Below, in pieces: positions 7,887 to 18,500 of a stretch of DNA of 64,000 nt. Positions within the stretch are counted from its first letter, which is position 1. Every line of letters starts with the position of its first letter. Source of the stretch: Thermoguttaceae bacterium (GTDB taxonomy: Bacteria; Planctomycetota; Planctomycetia; Pirellulales; Thermoguttaceae); contig JAFQXE010000047.1 in NCBI GenBank assembly GCA_017407125.1, forward strand, positions 62,001 through 126,000, written 5' to 3'. Position numbers and translations under genes: made by a program. Below the pieces are notes generated by a model. That model had not been told where the DNA came from and did no database searches. It saw nothing but the letters and a program-made list of their open reading frames with translations.

Positions 7887-10406
7887 TTAATACCTTTTTG
7901 CTGGAATCGGCGGCGTGTTACCTGAACCGCTCACTGTACCCGCAGAAGAATCAATATGCCAATTAGATAATTGACCTTTATAGTAGTTTCTTTGCAGCGT
8001 ATTATTATTAAACTTTCCCATGCCTGTATCGAGAACAAACACGCCGCTCGCTTTCCCGTCATGGATGTTGCACCCGGTAACGGTCGGATTACTGGATTCG
8101 CTCACCACGATTCCAGGTCCCACGTTTCCGTAAATCTCGCAGTTGCTGAACTTGCCAAGACCTTTTTCAGTAACAGCTATACCAATTCCTCCATGAAAGA
8201 TTTTGCACTTTGTAACGGTTGGATTTCCAGATTCTTCAATCGAGATTCCTACTTTCGCGTTTCCGTAAACCTCGCAGTCTGTGAATGTACCAAGACCTTT
8301 ATCATAAATGAACACACCGCTAGCTTTTCCATCAAAGATTTTGCACCCAGTAAGAGTCGGATTACTGGATTCGCATACCTCAATTCCTGACAGTACGTTT
8401 CCATAAATCTCGCAGTCTGTGAATGTGCCAAGCCCTTTATCGCCAACAAACACTCCACACGCTTTCCCGTCATGGATTTTGCACCCAGTAAGAGTCGGAT
8501 TACTGGATTCGCTCACCTCGATTCCAGCTCCCACGTTTCCGTAAATCTCGCAGTCTTTGAATGTACCAAGACTGTTTTCGTAAATTTCCACTCCGCTCGT
8601 TTTTCCGTCATGGATTTTGCACCCGGTAACGGTTGGATTACTGGATTCACTCACCACGATTCCAGCTCCCACGTTTCCGTAAATCTCGCAGTCTTTGAAT
8701 GTGCCAAGACCTTTATCGCCAACAAACACTCCACACGCTTTCCCGTCATGGATTTTGCACCCGGTAACGGTTGGATTACTGGATTTGCTCACCACGATTC
8801 CAGATCCCGCGTTTCCGTAAATCTCGCAGTCTGTGAATGTACCAAGACTTTTTTCGTAAATGTTCACTCCAATCGCTTTTCCGTCATGGATTTTGCATCC
8901 GGTAACCGTTGGATTACTGGATTTGCCCACCACGATTCCAGGTCCCGCGTTTCCGTAAATCTCGCAGTCTGTATAAACGCCATGTCCATTTTCGTTAATG
9001 TACAAACCCGAACCAGCGCATTTTTTAATGATACACGATTCAACTTGCGGATTAGTTTTTTCCCCATAGACGTACATTCCACACCCCTTGCGGGAGGTAA
9101 CAATGCAGCGGAAGAGTTTCGGCGTTCCGCCGGTTATGAAAAAACCGCCACATTTTTCAGTTCCGCTGCTGACTGTCAGGTTTTGGAACGACGGGCTGCC
9201 GCCGGTGATTTCAAAAGCGTCTGAGGTCGGACAGTCGATAACAATGTCTTCCGGTCGCCCGGTACTGCCGCGAAACGTTACAGGACGGTTTACGACAATC
9301 GTTGCGGAAAGCTCGTATTTTCCCGGCAAAATTGTGATAATTCCGCCGTCTTTGACGTTCTTGTACGCGTCCTCGATAGTTGCGAAGTCGTCTGGAACAG
9401 AGATTTTCATCGGATTGAATTTCGGTATTGAATCGCGATATTGCTGCGCCAAATCCCGATTGCTCTTCCATTGGTCGTGATTCGGGTAAAAATCTAACGC
9501 TTTATTATATTTTTCAATTGCCAGATCGAAATTTTTCGCCGCCATTGCGGAGCGCGCCTCAGCTGCCAGTTTTTCTGCCTTCGGGAGATTCAGGTCTTCA
9601 AACAATATGAAGTCCGTAATTCTGCCGCTGAAATAGGGGGTTTGGCTTTCCTGACGAAATATTTGCACCTGTTCTTTGGTTTTTGCCGTTGTCCATTTGC
9701 AAACTTCCATCAACGTGAGTTTGCCGTCATGATCGGAATCCGCTTCTCCAGAAAGGGCTGCGGCAAAGTTTTTGGTGAAATAGCCGTTCCCGCTGGCGCG
9801 GTCTTCAAAACTTTCTTCCCCTTTGGCGCAGCTTTGAAATAGCGCTATTCCTTCTGGCGGAGTCGGAATGACCTGCAGCCCTTTTCCGCCAATTCCCTTA
9901 GCGTTCTGATTCGGGTTGTTGCGGCAGGCGTCTACGACCATCCACTTGAATTTGGCTTTGCATTCGGCAAGATCGTCCATTATTTTGTTAATCGAAACGC
10001 ACGTTCCTTCCAGATCGTCCGTATCCACGTCCGGCGGACAGAAATAAACGTTTTCCCCGTCTTGCGCCCCGTGTCCTGACAACGCGATGAACACCATATC
10101 AGACTCGTTAGTATCAGACTCGTTAGTTTTTTTAACGATGTCGGCAATAGCTTTTTTGATATTCTTTTTCGTTGGCAGATCTTCGAACTTGCTGCTGCCA
10201 GTTTCAAGAGTTTGAATATCGTTCCCCGCAAAGCCAATTTTCATCAACGCGCCTTTGAGTGTATTCATGTCATTGACGCAGCATTTGAGTTTCGGAACGT
10301 TTGTGTAATCGTCAACGCCAACCAGAAGCGCGAGTTTGCGCGCCTGAGCGCTTGAAGTGAAACAAAAGGAAAGGACGAAAATCAGGAATAATAAAACACG
10401 GCGCAT
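7887..10406 (-). CDS. Secreted caspase-like (C14) peptidase with TPR and right-handed beta-helix
   Basis: 839 residues. Signal peptide 1-22 (FTSSAQA end), then a caspase-fold domain at about 23-275 with both catalytic residues: His112 in ALSGHGAQDG and Cys161 in VVDACRNNP. Residues about 285-335 look like a TPR pair (KNFDLAIEKYNKALDFYPNH). From about 350 to 810 is a parallel beta-helix of CASH/PbH1 type, with seven nearly identical 46-residue units containing NPTVTGCKIHDGKA and FTDCEIYGN. Bacterial metacaspase-like proteins cleave after basic residues; export with a beta-helix suggests action on or at the cell surface. The order peptidase, TPR, beta-helix is unusual. A small in-frame duplication (TNESD twice, residues 94-103) precedes the catalytic His. 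Confidence 0.88.
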   Translation of the reverse strand: MRRVLLFLIFVLSFCFTSSAQARKLALLVGVDDYTNVPKLKCCVNDMNTLKGALMKIGFAGNDIQTLETGSSKFEDLPTKKNIKKAIADIVKKTNESDTNESDMVFIALSGHGAQDGENVYFCPPDVDTDDLEGTCVSINKIMDDLAECKAKFKWMVVDACRNNPNQNAKGIGGKGLQVIPTPPEGIALFQSCAKGEESFEDRASGNGYFTKNFAAALSGEADSDHDGKLTLMEVCKWTTAKTKEQVQIFRQESQTPYFSGRITDFILFEDLNLPKAEKLAAEARSAMAAKNFDLAIEKYNKALDFYPNHDQWKSNRDLAQQYRDSIPKFNPMKISVPDDFATIEDAYKNVKDGGIITILPGKYELSATIVVNRPVTFRGSTGRPEDIVIDCPTSDAFEITGGSPSFQNLTVSSGTEKCGGFFITGGTPKLFRCIVTSRKGCGMYVYGEKTNPQVESCIIKKCAGSGLYINENGHGVYTDCEIYGNAGPGIVVGKSSNPTVTGCKIHDGKAIGVNIYEKSLGTFTDCEIYGNAGSGIVVSKSSNPTVTGCKIHDGKACGVFVGDKGLGTFKDCEIYGNVGAGIVVSESSNPTVTGCKIHDGKTSGVEIYENSLGTFKDCEIYGNVGAGIEVSESSNPTLTGCKIHDGKACGVFVGDKGLGTFTDCEIYGNVLSGIEVCESSNPTLTGCKIFDGKASGVFIYDKGLGTFTDCEVYGNAKVGISIEESGNPTVTKCKIFHGGIGIAVTEKGLGKFSNCEIYGNVGPGIVVSESSNPTVTGCNIHDGKASGVFVLDTGMGKFNNNTLQRNYYKGQLSNWHIDSSAGTVSGSGNTPPIPAKRY
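8040..9000. repeat. 138-bp coding tandem repeats of the beta-helix
   Basis: About seven 138-base units, marked by the recurring TTTTGCACCCGGTAACGG-type motif near 8061, 8198, 8336, 8472, 8610, 8748 and 8886. Each encodes 46 residues (two beta-helix turns). Units differ by only a few positions, which suggests recent amplification or homogenisation. Confidence 0.85.
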
Positions 10407-10495
10407 TGGACAATCTCCGTATGATAAAATTCTAAAATATATTATTATCTCCGTAGTTTAACATAAAGAAATAATGTTTACAAGGGGGGCGGAGA

Positions 10496-10663
10496 GAATT
10501 AGCAATTTGCAATTAGCAATTAGCAATTGGCGCAAAGCGTCTTAATAATTCGTTCTTTCTCAATAAAAAAGCTGACGGACAATTGCTTGTCCGTCAGCCT
10601 CGCAAGGAAAGGAGTATAAGGTCTAGTTAGGAGTTAGAAATGAGGAGTGAGGAGTTATTTCTG
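10496..10663. repeat. Repeat elements in the 10407-10754 gap
   Basis: Contains a GCAATTA-type heptamer array with core GGCGCAAAGCGTC (10499-10540) and an AGGAGTT-type half element (10621-10663). Between them is the terminator described separately. The rest of the gap (10407-10495) is AT-rich leader of the caspase-like gene, and 10664-10754 carries a small hairpin (GCGGACATTGTCCGC). Confidence 0.6.
10565..10598 (-). terminator. Rho-independent terminator of the autotransporter gene
   Basis: Perfect 12-bp stem (GCTGACGGACAA at 10571-10582 with TTGTCCGTCAGC at 10587-10598), 4-base loop, and six A on the plus strand at 10565-10570, which read as a T tract on the minus strand. It lies about 155 bases after the autotransporter stop. 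Confidence 0.85.
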
Positions 10664-10754
10664 GGGAGCGGACATTGTCCGCAATAATCAAATATTGATT
10701 GCTTTTTGGCGGGTAATACCTGCCCCCCGGAGGCGTTTCTCGCAACTCGCAACT

Positions 10755-13700
10755 TTAAAAGTTCCAGTCGAAACCGCCGGTGAGGGTGTGGAATCCGAAT
10801 CCGTCTCCCGCCTGACATTCGTACTTGATGTCGATCTTGGCAGCCGGGTTGAAGACGATGTCCAAACCGACGGAGACCTTTACGCGGTCGCGAGGAACGT
10901 GATAGCCTGTTGTAACAAACGATCCTGCTTCAACTGCGTTGGCAAAGGAGGCGACGGAGACGATGTCTGTGTTGGAGTAGTTGTGAACCCAGCCGACTTC
11001 CACCTGCGGAATGAAGTAGTATCCTTTAAGCGGTCCGGCGCAGGAACCCATGTATCGAATTCCAATGGTCTGAAGCAGCGCGTGCTGGTTGTTCTTGTAA
11101 ACGTCCAGAGCGGCTTCCGAGCCAAATTCCGTAAAGCCGTCGTTTTGCAGATTGACGTACTGTAAATCGTAGTACGGTTCGAGCGTGTTTCTCAGGAATC
11201 GGAACGTGCGTCCCAATTCCATGGCGGCGATGAACGTATTGGATTTAATCTGGCCTCCTGTCGGGGCGACGCCGAAATCAGTTCGACGGGTCGTGTCGGT
11301 TGTTCCGCCCTGGTATCCGAACATGTAATCAAAGTGACTGCAGTTGTTGAAGTAGCTTCCATAGAGGTCAATGAGGAACGTTCCGCCTTTGGCGATTGAC
11401 CCGCCGGCATCCTTGAATTTGGTGGTGTTCCAGACGCCGCCAGCGCTCATGCCGAACAGCATGCCCGGTCCGTAAAGACGGTCAACGCCGATGGTGAATC
11501 CGGAGTAATCCGTATCGTATTGAGCCAAATTGCCTTCAGCTTCCTGACGTTCCCAGGCGCCGATTCCTCTAAACCACCACTGATTGCCCAGAACTCCGCA
11601 GTAGCCAGGTCTCCACCCGCAAGGCGCGCCGTATCCGTATCCATAGCCATAACCGTAGTCGTATTCCGGATAACCGTAGCTTTGAGCCAAATAGGCGACT
11701 TCCGGAGAATCGATGTCAGCATATCCCGGTCCCATGGGAACAAATGTATCAAAACCGCAAGCCGCGGCGCGAATCATCTTCATTCGCTGGAACGTTCGGG
11801 ACATGTATTCCTGGGAAATCCACAACTGGTTAGCCGTCGTTGCGGAAACCGTATACGGATTAAGTTGGTTAATAGCGGCGTTTCGGTCTGACGTCGCGTT
11901 GATTTTGTTGTATAAAGACGTCATGGCTTCGTTGCCGTCGTTGACGCCGTTGACGATAACCTGTTCAATCGGATTGTGGGTTGTTGTACGGGCTTTGAGG
12001 TTGATGTTCAATAACCCGTCATTGTATGTCAAAGAATCAACGTCGAACGCTGCGGTGTTATCCAAAAGAATCTTGAAGTAATTCTCGTTGGTTCCGCTGT
12101 CGTAAACGATGTATTCGGTTCCGCCGACAAGGGGCGCAACCTTTTTGGCAACGTTGTTGAGTTCAGATCCGTTTCCGTTTCCGTAGCCGTAAATGCCGTC
12201 TTCCGCTTCAAGAGTAATTTTAAGCCCTTCGCCGGAACGGTATCCGGACAGCGTCAAGACGGTCATATCAGCGTCATCGCTTTTAATGGCGGAGGTTGCG
12301 TCTGTATTGAAAATGAGCTTTCCGCCGACGTTCAAGCCGGGAATTCCAGAAGATTTGGTTCCTTCTATCATATCCATAACGATGCCGTTGCCAGAGGTGA
12401 ACTTGGCGTCGCCGGTTACGTTGAAGGTTCCGTCTTTGATGTACGTTTTGCCAGTTCCGGTTTGGGTCAGATTGCCGTCCAGCGTTCCGCCGTTGTACCC
12501 GTACAGAGCGGCGCTGGTTGCCAGGTCGGCTTCCAATACGGTGTTGCGATTGATGGCGATGTTTCCGGGATTGCTGACTTTTTTGAACTTAACCGTATAA
12601 GGATTGGTTGACGTCGATTCGCTGCCTGCCTGAATTGAAAGGGTTTTGTTGTTGAGGTTGACGTTGTCAATTGTCAACGTCCCGTCTCCAACAAAGTTCG
12701 ATGCATTGATCAGTTTTACTGAGCCAGAACCGCTTGTTGAAACGTTGGCAACGCCATAACTTTCAATTCCAGCATTGACGTTCAATGTGTTGTTGCCCAA
12801 ATTGACAGTACTGGCAGTAGAGGAGTTTGAACCGCCTGCCAAAGCCAAACCGTTAACCGTTTCATCTGTTCCAAGCGTCCAGGAGCTTTTCTTGTTGACC
12901 TGAACGATGACCATGGAACCGTCGGAGGTTGACAGCTGCGCTGTTGAACCAGTAGCAAAATTACCGGAAAGGACTCCGTCTTCGCTGCCGAAGATAAGCG
13001 TTCCATCGTTATTTTTATTGGACTTGTATGTAACGCCCGTTCCAAACGCGTTTGGATTGGTAAGCGTGAGCGTTTTCCCATCGTTGATTACGACAGTCCC
13101 GGTTTTGCCGGAAGTTGTCTGAACGCTGGCAAGATCGCTGTCAGTGGCGACGGTCATTGTCGTACCATTGAGAACGAGGTCAACGTCGTTGAGCTCTGCA
13201 GAGTTGTCGAGAGTAAAATCTGAATTGAACTGCAGCAGACCGTTGGCAATTTTGCCCAGCGTTGAGCCGCTTTCTGAAATAACAAGCGTTTTATTGTTAA
13301 GGAGAATCGTCCCGTTGTTGGTAATCGTCTGAACGGTTGCCGAGGACGCCGACCCCATTTTGAGAGTTCCGTTTTCACTGATAACGACAGCGTTGTTGGC
13401 GTTGATGGCGTCAACGGCGTTGATTGTCAAAACGCCGCGAACGATGTTGACCGCTCCGCTGAAGTCTGAGTTGGCAACGTTCAAAGCGGTTTCCGCATTT
13501 TGAGAGCCTCGATTAATATTGAGAGCCTGTCCGCCGGAAATGGCAGCGTTGACGTTGATAGTTCCCAGGTCAGTCGATTCGCTCGGCGAGCCGAAGGTCA
13601 GTTCGTTGCCTGAGGTAATCGTAATGCCCGTTCCGTTCAATTTGGTTGTTTTTCCTGAACCGTTAGTTGTAAAAATGGACGCGTCGTTATTGACGACAAA

Positions 13701-13940
13701 CGCGGCGGAAATGGGCAGTTCGGAAAGAACAGACGTTCCGCTCAGGTCAATTTTAACGGGACCGGACGGCGAGGAGCCTCCGACGAACGTGTACGTAACG
13801 GAGCCGGGATTGGACGACAGCGTCAGACCGTCTGACGGTATGTTGTCGCCGAGGGCAAACGCTGGAACCAACGCTAACGGCGCTGCTGCGACAATTGACG
13901 CCAGCAGTCGCCACAGTTGGCGGAGTGGGAATAATGTCAT
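10755..13940 (-). CDS. Autotransporter (type V) with beta-helical passenger and C-terminal barrel
   Basis: 1061 residues from the ATG at 13940, chosen because AGAGGT precedes it; an ATG 13 codons earlier has no site. Signal region MTLFPLRQLWRLLASIVAAA to about 30. The passenger (about 35-720) is Ser/Thr/Asn/Gly-rich with autotransporter-associated strand repeats such as GSGKTTKLNGTGITITSGN and GTLTIDNVNLNNKTLSI. A Tyr-Gly-rich linker (YDYGYGYGYGYGAPCG) precedes an autotransporter beta-domain of about 280 residues starting NQWWFRGIGAW and ending in GGFDWNF with the C-terminal aromatic residue typical of outer-membrane barrels. The passenger is expected at the cell surface; its target is unknown. 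A strong terminator follows. Confidence 0.9.
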   Translation of the reverse strand: MTLFPLRQLWRLLASIVAAAPLALVPAFALGDNIPSDGLTLSSNPGSVTYTFVGGSSPSGPVKIDLSGTSVLSELPISAAFVVNNDASIFTTNGSGKTTKLNGTGITITSGNELTFGSPSESTDLGTINVNAAISGGQALNINRGSQNAETALNVANSDFSGAVNIVRGVLTINAVDAINANNAVVISENGTLKMGSASSATVQTITNNGTILLNNKTLVISESGSTLGKIANGLLQFNSDFTLDNSAELNDVDLVLNGTTMTVATDSDLASVQTTSGKTGTVVINDGKTLTLTNPNAFGTGVTYKSNKNNDGTLIFGSEDGVLSGNFATGSTAQLSTSDGSMVIVQVNKKSSWTLGTDETVNGLALAGGSNSSTASTVNLGNNTLNVNAGIESYGVANVSTSGSGSVKLINASNFVGDGTLTIDNVNLNNKTLSIQAGSESTSTNPYTVKFKKVSNPGNIAINRNTVLEADLATSAALYGYNGGTLDGNLTQTGTGKTYIKDGTFNVTGDAKFTSGNGIVMDMIEGTKSSGIPGLNVGGKLIFNTDATSAIKSDDADMTVLTLSGYRSGEGLKITLEAEDGIYGYGNGNGSELNNVAKKVAPLVGGTEYIVYDSGTNENYFKILLDNTAAFDVDSLTYNDGLLNINLKARTTTHNPIEQVIVNGVNDGNEAMTSLYNKINATSDRNAAINQLNPYTVSATTANQLWISQEYMSRTFQRMKMIRAAACGFDTFVPMGPGYADIDSPEVAYLAQSYGYPEYDYGYGYGYGYGAPCGWRPGYCGVLGNQWWFRGIGAWERQEAEGNLAQYDTDYSGFTIGVDRLYGPGMLFGMSAGGVWNTTKFKDAGGSIAKGGTFLIDLYGSYFNNCSHFDYMFGYQGGTTDTTRRTDFGVAPTGGQIKSNTFIAAMELGRTFRFLRNTLEPYYDLQYVNLQNDGFTEFGSEAALDVYKNNQHALLQTIGIRYMGSCAGPLKGYYFIPQVEVGWVHNYSNTDIVSVASFANAVEAGSFVTTGYHVPRDRVKVSVGLDIVFNPAAKIDIKYECQAGDGFGFHTLTGGFDWNF

Positions 13941-14281
13941 AATTTTACCTCTGTATGATTTGGATATAATAGGATTCAACCTAAAGCGGCGAATAGCGGA
14001 AAACAGCGTTAAAACGCAATGCTTTTAAGCGTTTTTATCGCATTTTTTCTCTCGCGTTGTTACGCGGCTTCTTGTTTCTCAGCGGAATAGTAGTAAATTC
14101 AAACAAAAAAATCAAGAGCAATTTTTGGGAATAGGGAATAGGGCGTAGGGAATAGGGAGGATTAACTATTTTCCTCTTGCTTTTAAAATAGAAAAACGCT
14201 AATGTCTATATGGTGTATTATTGTTTTTTGATGCGCTTGGCATTTCAGCGCGTCGCAATTCGTTACAGACAATCCGATTTC
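13941..14281. other. Gap between divergent genes: promoter region and a small heptamer array
   Basis: Holds the upstream regions of the autotransporter (minus) and the TPR lipoprotein (plus). A GGGAATA/GGGCGTA/GGGAGGA heptamer run lies at 14130-14160. On the minus strand TATTAT-type hexamers occur about 30 bases before the autotransporter start, but no convincing -35 is seen. No gene found. Confidence 0.45.
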
Positions 14282-15178
14282 ATGTTCAATTTCCCGACAA
14301 ACCGAATTCTTTTAGTAGCAGCGATAACTATCGTTATTGCTGCATCGGGATGTCGCGTGGTTCATCGTTTGAACATGAAATCTTTGGAGACGTCGCAGAA
14401 ATACTTTTCTCAAGCGGACTCTGCCATGCGAGACGGGAATCGCGATGAGGCGGAGGTTTGGGCGCGTCAGGCGCTGCAAAAGAATCCGGGGTCAGACGAG
14501 TCCCGAATCCTCTACGCGCGAACTCTTTGGGATAAAGGCGACCGACAAGGGGCGATAAACGTTTTGTATCCAGCGTCTCTTCGTCCAGACGCCTCAGCCG
14601 ATATTTTGCTGGAAATCAGCCAAATGTTTTTGGCGATGTCGGACTTGACAAACGCCCGGTATTCTATTGGAAAATGCGTTATGAAATATCCGACTAATCC
14701 GGATATTTGGCGTCTGCGCGCCCAGTATTTTGAAAAGAAGGGAAATCCGGAGCAGGCGTGGGCGGACTTGCATCATTCACTCTCTCTGGACAGCTCCCAG
14801 CACAGCGTCCGTCTGGAACTGGCGCGGTCGTATTTGAAGAACAATCAGCCGCAGCGGGCTTTGGAATCGACGCATTACGTTCTTTCCAACGCGCCGACAG
14901 ACGACGAACCGCTTGACGCGTTTGTAATTGAAGGCGAGGCTTTCTACGCTCTGGAACGATACGCTCAGGCGGAAAACAGTTTTAAGATTGTCGTCAATCG
15001 CGCCCCGTCTAACCCGGACGCCTACTTTTATTTGGCGAGCGTTCAGCAGAAACTGGGAAAGTATAATGAAGCTCTTGCCACCGCTGACGTCGGTCTGAGA
15101 TTGCAGCCCGATCACGCCGGCTGCCGCGACGTGGTCGATACAATTAGAACCGCGCAGCGAGATCAGACGATCCGATAA
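14282..15178 (+). CDS. TPR lipoprotein
   Basis: 298 residues from the ATG at 14282, preferred over in-frame ATGs at 14210 and 14231 because it places a lipoprotein signal at the N-terminus: MFNFPTNRILLVAAITIVIA followed by ASGC, a lipobox with Cys at about 23. The rest is tetratricopeptide repeats, about seven (for example AEVWARQALQKNPG, AWADLHHSLSLDSSQHS, AENSFKIVVNRAPSNPDAY, YNEALATADVGLRLQPDH). TPR proteins bind other proteins; as a lipoprotein it probably sits on an envelope membrane facing the periplasm. No Shine-Dalgarno sequence is seen, so the start rests on the signal peptide. Confidence 0.8.
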   Translation: MFNFPTNRILLVAAITIVIAASGCRVVHRLNMKSLETSQKYFSQADSAMRDGNRDEAEVWARQALQKNPGSDESRILYARTLWDKGDRQGAINVLYPASLRPDASADILLEISQMFLAMSDLTNARYSIGKCVMKYPTNPDIWRLRAQYFEKKGNPEQAWADLHHSLSLDSSQHSVRLELARSYLKNNQPQRALESTHYVLSNAPTDDEPLDAFVIEGEAFYALERYAQAENSFKIVVNRAPSNPDAYFYLASVQQKLGKYNEALATADVGLRLQPDHAGCRDVVDTIRTAQRDQTIR

Positions 15179-15225
15179 ATTAGCAATTGTCAATTAGCAA
15201 TTAGCAATTATGCAAGCGTCTGGCG
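15177..15225. repeat. Heptamer array after the TPR lipoprotein
   Basis: AATTAGCAATTGTCAATTAG and further GCAATTA units followed by the core ATGCAAGCGTCTGG. It begins at the stop codon of the TPR gene. The rest of the 15179-15508 gap carries a GCAGGGGCAACCCCCGC hairpin and the promoter of the next gene. Confidence 0.65.
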
Positions 15226-15373
15226 AGTTGCAGGGGCAACCCCCGCAGCGTTCGACCAATAATTATTAATGAACAAAAAGATATTTTTAAGCTATAGCCC
15301 AGGAACTGACGTTCCCGACTCGCCTTAAATTCCCCATTTTCTAATCCTGTCCCGTATTTTTCTTCCCCCCCTG

Positions 15374-15401
15374 TTGACATCTAACAAATTCTTCGTATCA
15401 T
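15374..15401 (+). promoter_or_regulatory. Sigma-70-type promoter of the VIT-domain gene
   Basis: Perfect TTGACA at 15374-15379 and TATCAT at 15396-15401, spaced by 16 bases. It would give a 5' leader of about 100 bases before the ATG at 15509. Confidence 0.6.
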
Positions 15402-15508
15402 CGTATATATAAATAGTAGTATAAAAAGTTGGATGTCGAGAATTGCTGATGGCGTCAACTTATATACTTGGCTATTATTTCTGAATCCTTTATGCAGGAA
15501 GTGTTATT

Positions 15509-18500
15509 ATGAACCGTTATTTTATCGCCGCCATGATGGCGCTGTTAACCATGCCGTTATTTGCTCAGGATGTTCTTGAACCAGAATTCCCGGTTATCGA
15601 ACCCCCGACGATTTTCGTTCCCCCGTCTCGCTTGAAAGACCTCAAGCCCGTTGAACTGACCGGCTACGAGACGTCTGTCCGCGTTACCGGCTTCGTCTGC
15701 CAGACGGAAATTACCATGACGTTTTACAATCCTAACCGGATTCAGCTGGCGGGCGACTTGGTATTCCCGCTGCCGGAAGGCGTAACGGTTTCCGGATACG
15801 CTCTTGATATTGAAGGGTCGATGGTCGACGCTGTCGCGGTAACGAAAGAAAAGGCTCGCGTAACGCTGGAAAAAGAAATGCGCCGCGGCGCCGACCCCGG
15901 CATTGTAGAGCGTCAGCGCGGCAACCAGTTCAAAACCCGCATTTTCCCGCTGCCGGTTCAGGGAACTCGAACAGTTAAAATTCAGTACGTAACAACAGCG
16001 GAGTTTGACGTCGAAAAGGGCGTTGCGATTTATCGTCAGCCGGTTCGTCTGGATAAACCGGTGAAGAATTTCTCCATGACGGTTGACGTAATTCGTCCGG
16101 TTGAAAAGCCAACTCTCGTTTCCGGCGATTTGGGAGAACTTGATTTCGGAACGTGGTCAGAAGGCTTGCGGGCGGAAGTCAAAAAGGAGAACTTCCAGAC
16201 CGATAAAGACGTTGTTCTGGAAATCCCGCTGGCAGACGCTCAAACGGTTCGCGTTGAGAAGTCGGAAGACGGTTTTACGTACTTCGCCATTGCGGCCAGT
16301 TTAAAGCCCGAAGCGCAGGAAGCGGCGGCTAAGGAAAAAGAGTCTGTTAAAAATGTTGCGGTTTTCTGGGATTGCTCCGGCTCGCGTTCTCAGACGGGCA
16401 GAGCAGGGGAGCAAACCAAAGAATTGGCCTTCCTGGCTGCGTGGCTGAAAGCTAATAATATTGAATCCGTTCGTCTGGTTCCGGTTCGCAACACGATTGA
16501 AGCGGATGAAATCCAGACGGTTACAACCGACGAGCTTATACCGAGAATTACGACTTTGCCGGGCGACGGCGCCACGAATTTGTCGGCGATAGCGTCGGTT
16601 GCCAAAGAGGACGAGTTGTCTCTGCTCTTTACAGACGGCTTTGCCACCTGGGGCGACCAAACCAATCTGAAAGTTCCCGGACGTCTGTTTGCGTTCTCCT
16701 CTGGAACGTCAACGGACGCAACGTATCTCAAACGCATTACAGCCGCCAACGGAGGAAAATATATCAATCTGGAAAAACTCACGACGGACAGTGCGGTCAA
16801 GGCGTTTGATTCCGCGTTGACTCAGGCGGATTCGACGGTTCAGGTAGAAGCGTCTGACGCCCAGGCGTACCCAACTCAACTGGATAAAAACGCTCCGGCG
16901 GCGGTTCAGTTTATTTGCGGTCGAACCGAAAAGGAGAACGCCGTTGTTGAATTGAAGTCAACCGATCTTCGCTTTGAAATCAAAGTTGACGACAAAACCG
17001 TCAAAGGGGAAACGCTCCGAACGATGTACGCTCAGACGCTTTTGGCGGAGCTGGAGCTTTCTCCCAAAGAGAACCAGGCTGAAATCGAGGACTTGGGCAA
17101 GACGTTTGGTTTGACAACGTCCGAGACGTCGCTGATCGTTTTGGAATCTCTGGAACAGTATCTCGAACACGGCATTGTCCCGCCCAAATCCCAGCCGGAA
17201 CTTCGTCAGGCGTATTTGACGGAAATGCAGTATCAGAACCAGCAGAAGGAAAAGTCTCTCAAAGAGAAAAAAGAGGAACGATATTCGTATATAAGCAGAA
17301 TCTGGAAAGAACGAACGGAATGGTACAACAAGAAGTTCGAGCCGTCTGCCTGGTCGAAGCTCAAAAAGTTTGCTCAGCGCTCTTTTGGCGGAAACGCCGC
17401 TCCCGCTGACGGAGCGTTGGATGCAGACGCCGTTCCGGAAGTCATGGAAGAACGGGTCGTTCCTCAGATGAACGCTGCTCCTGCGCCTGCGATGGCTCCT
17501 GACGAAGACGGCGCGGTTGTCGAAGAAGCTCTTGAGGCGGAAGAAGCTGACGAAGCCTTCGACGAAGCCGAAGAAGCTGCTGATAATAGTGCGATGCTTT
17601 ATCGTAGTGTTTCGCCCGGCGCTTCAGACGACGGCAAGTCCGTTTCGATGGAAATCAAGCAGTGGCAGCCGGATTCTCCGTATTTGAAGATCATGTCGGC
17701 GTCGGACGACCCGTATTCCGCTTATTTGGCGATTCGGGGCGAGTACGACCGCTCGCCGTCGTTCTATCTGGAATGCGCCGAGTTCTTCAAGGCGAAGGGC
17801 GAGATGGTCAAGGCGATTCGCGTTCTGTCCAACCTGGCGGAAATGGATCTGGAAGCGCCGCAAGTCTTGCGCGTTCTCGGGTATCGCCTGTTACAGTACG
17901 ATAATCCGGTTGAATCCGTTCCGGTGTTTGAAGTCGTTTTGAAACAGCGTCCGGAAGAGCCGCAGTCGTATCGCGATTTGGCTATCGCCCTGACGCGCCG
18001 CGCGGAAGTCAGCGCCGACACAGCCAAAGACGATTACGCCCGCGCTTTGGACCTGTATCAGACGCTCATTTGGGGTCGAGATTACGAGAACTGGGACGGA
18101 CGCTTCGGCGACGTCGAACTGTTTGCTCTGGAAGAATCCAATGCGGCGCTGGAAGCCGCGAAGAAGGCTGGCGTTACGGAGATTCCTCTTGATAAAGAGT
18201 TTATTCGTCCGGTAGACGTGGACGTTAGAATTGTCATGACGTGGTCTGCCGATAATACCGATATTGACCTCTGGGTTATCGAGCCGTCTGGCGAAAAGGT
18301 GTTCTACGGACACAAGCTTTCTGTCGCCGGCGGAATGATCAGCCGAGACTTTACCGGCGGATACGGTCCGGAAGAATATATGATTCACAACGCTCCGAAA
18401 GGAAAGTACAAGATCAAAGCGCACTATTACGCCTCTCGCGCAGTTGAACTGCTGGGAGCTGTAACGGTTCAGGCTGACGTCTATACCAACTTCGGGCGTC

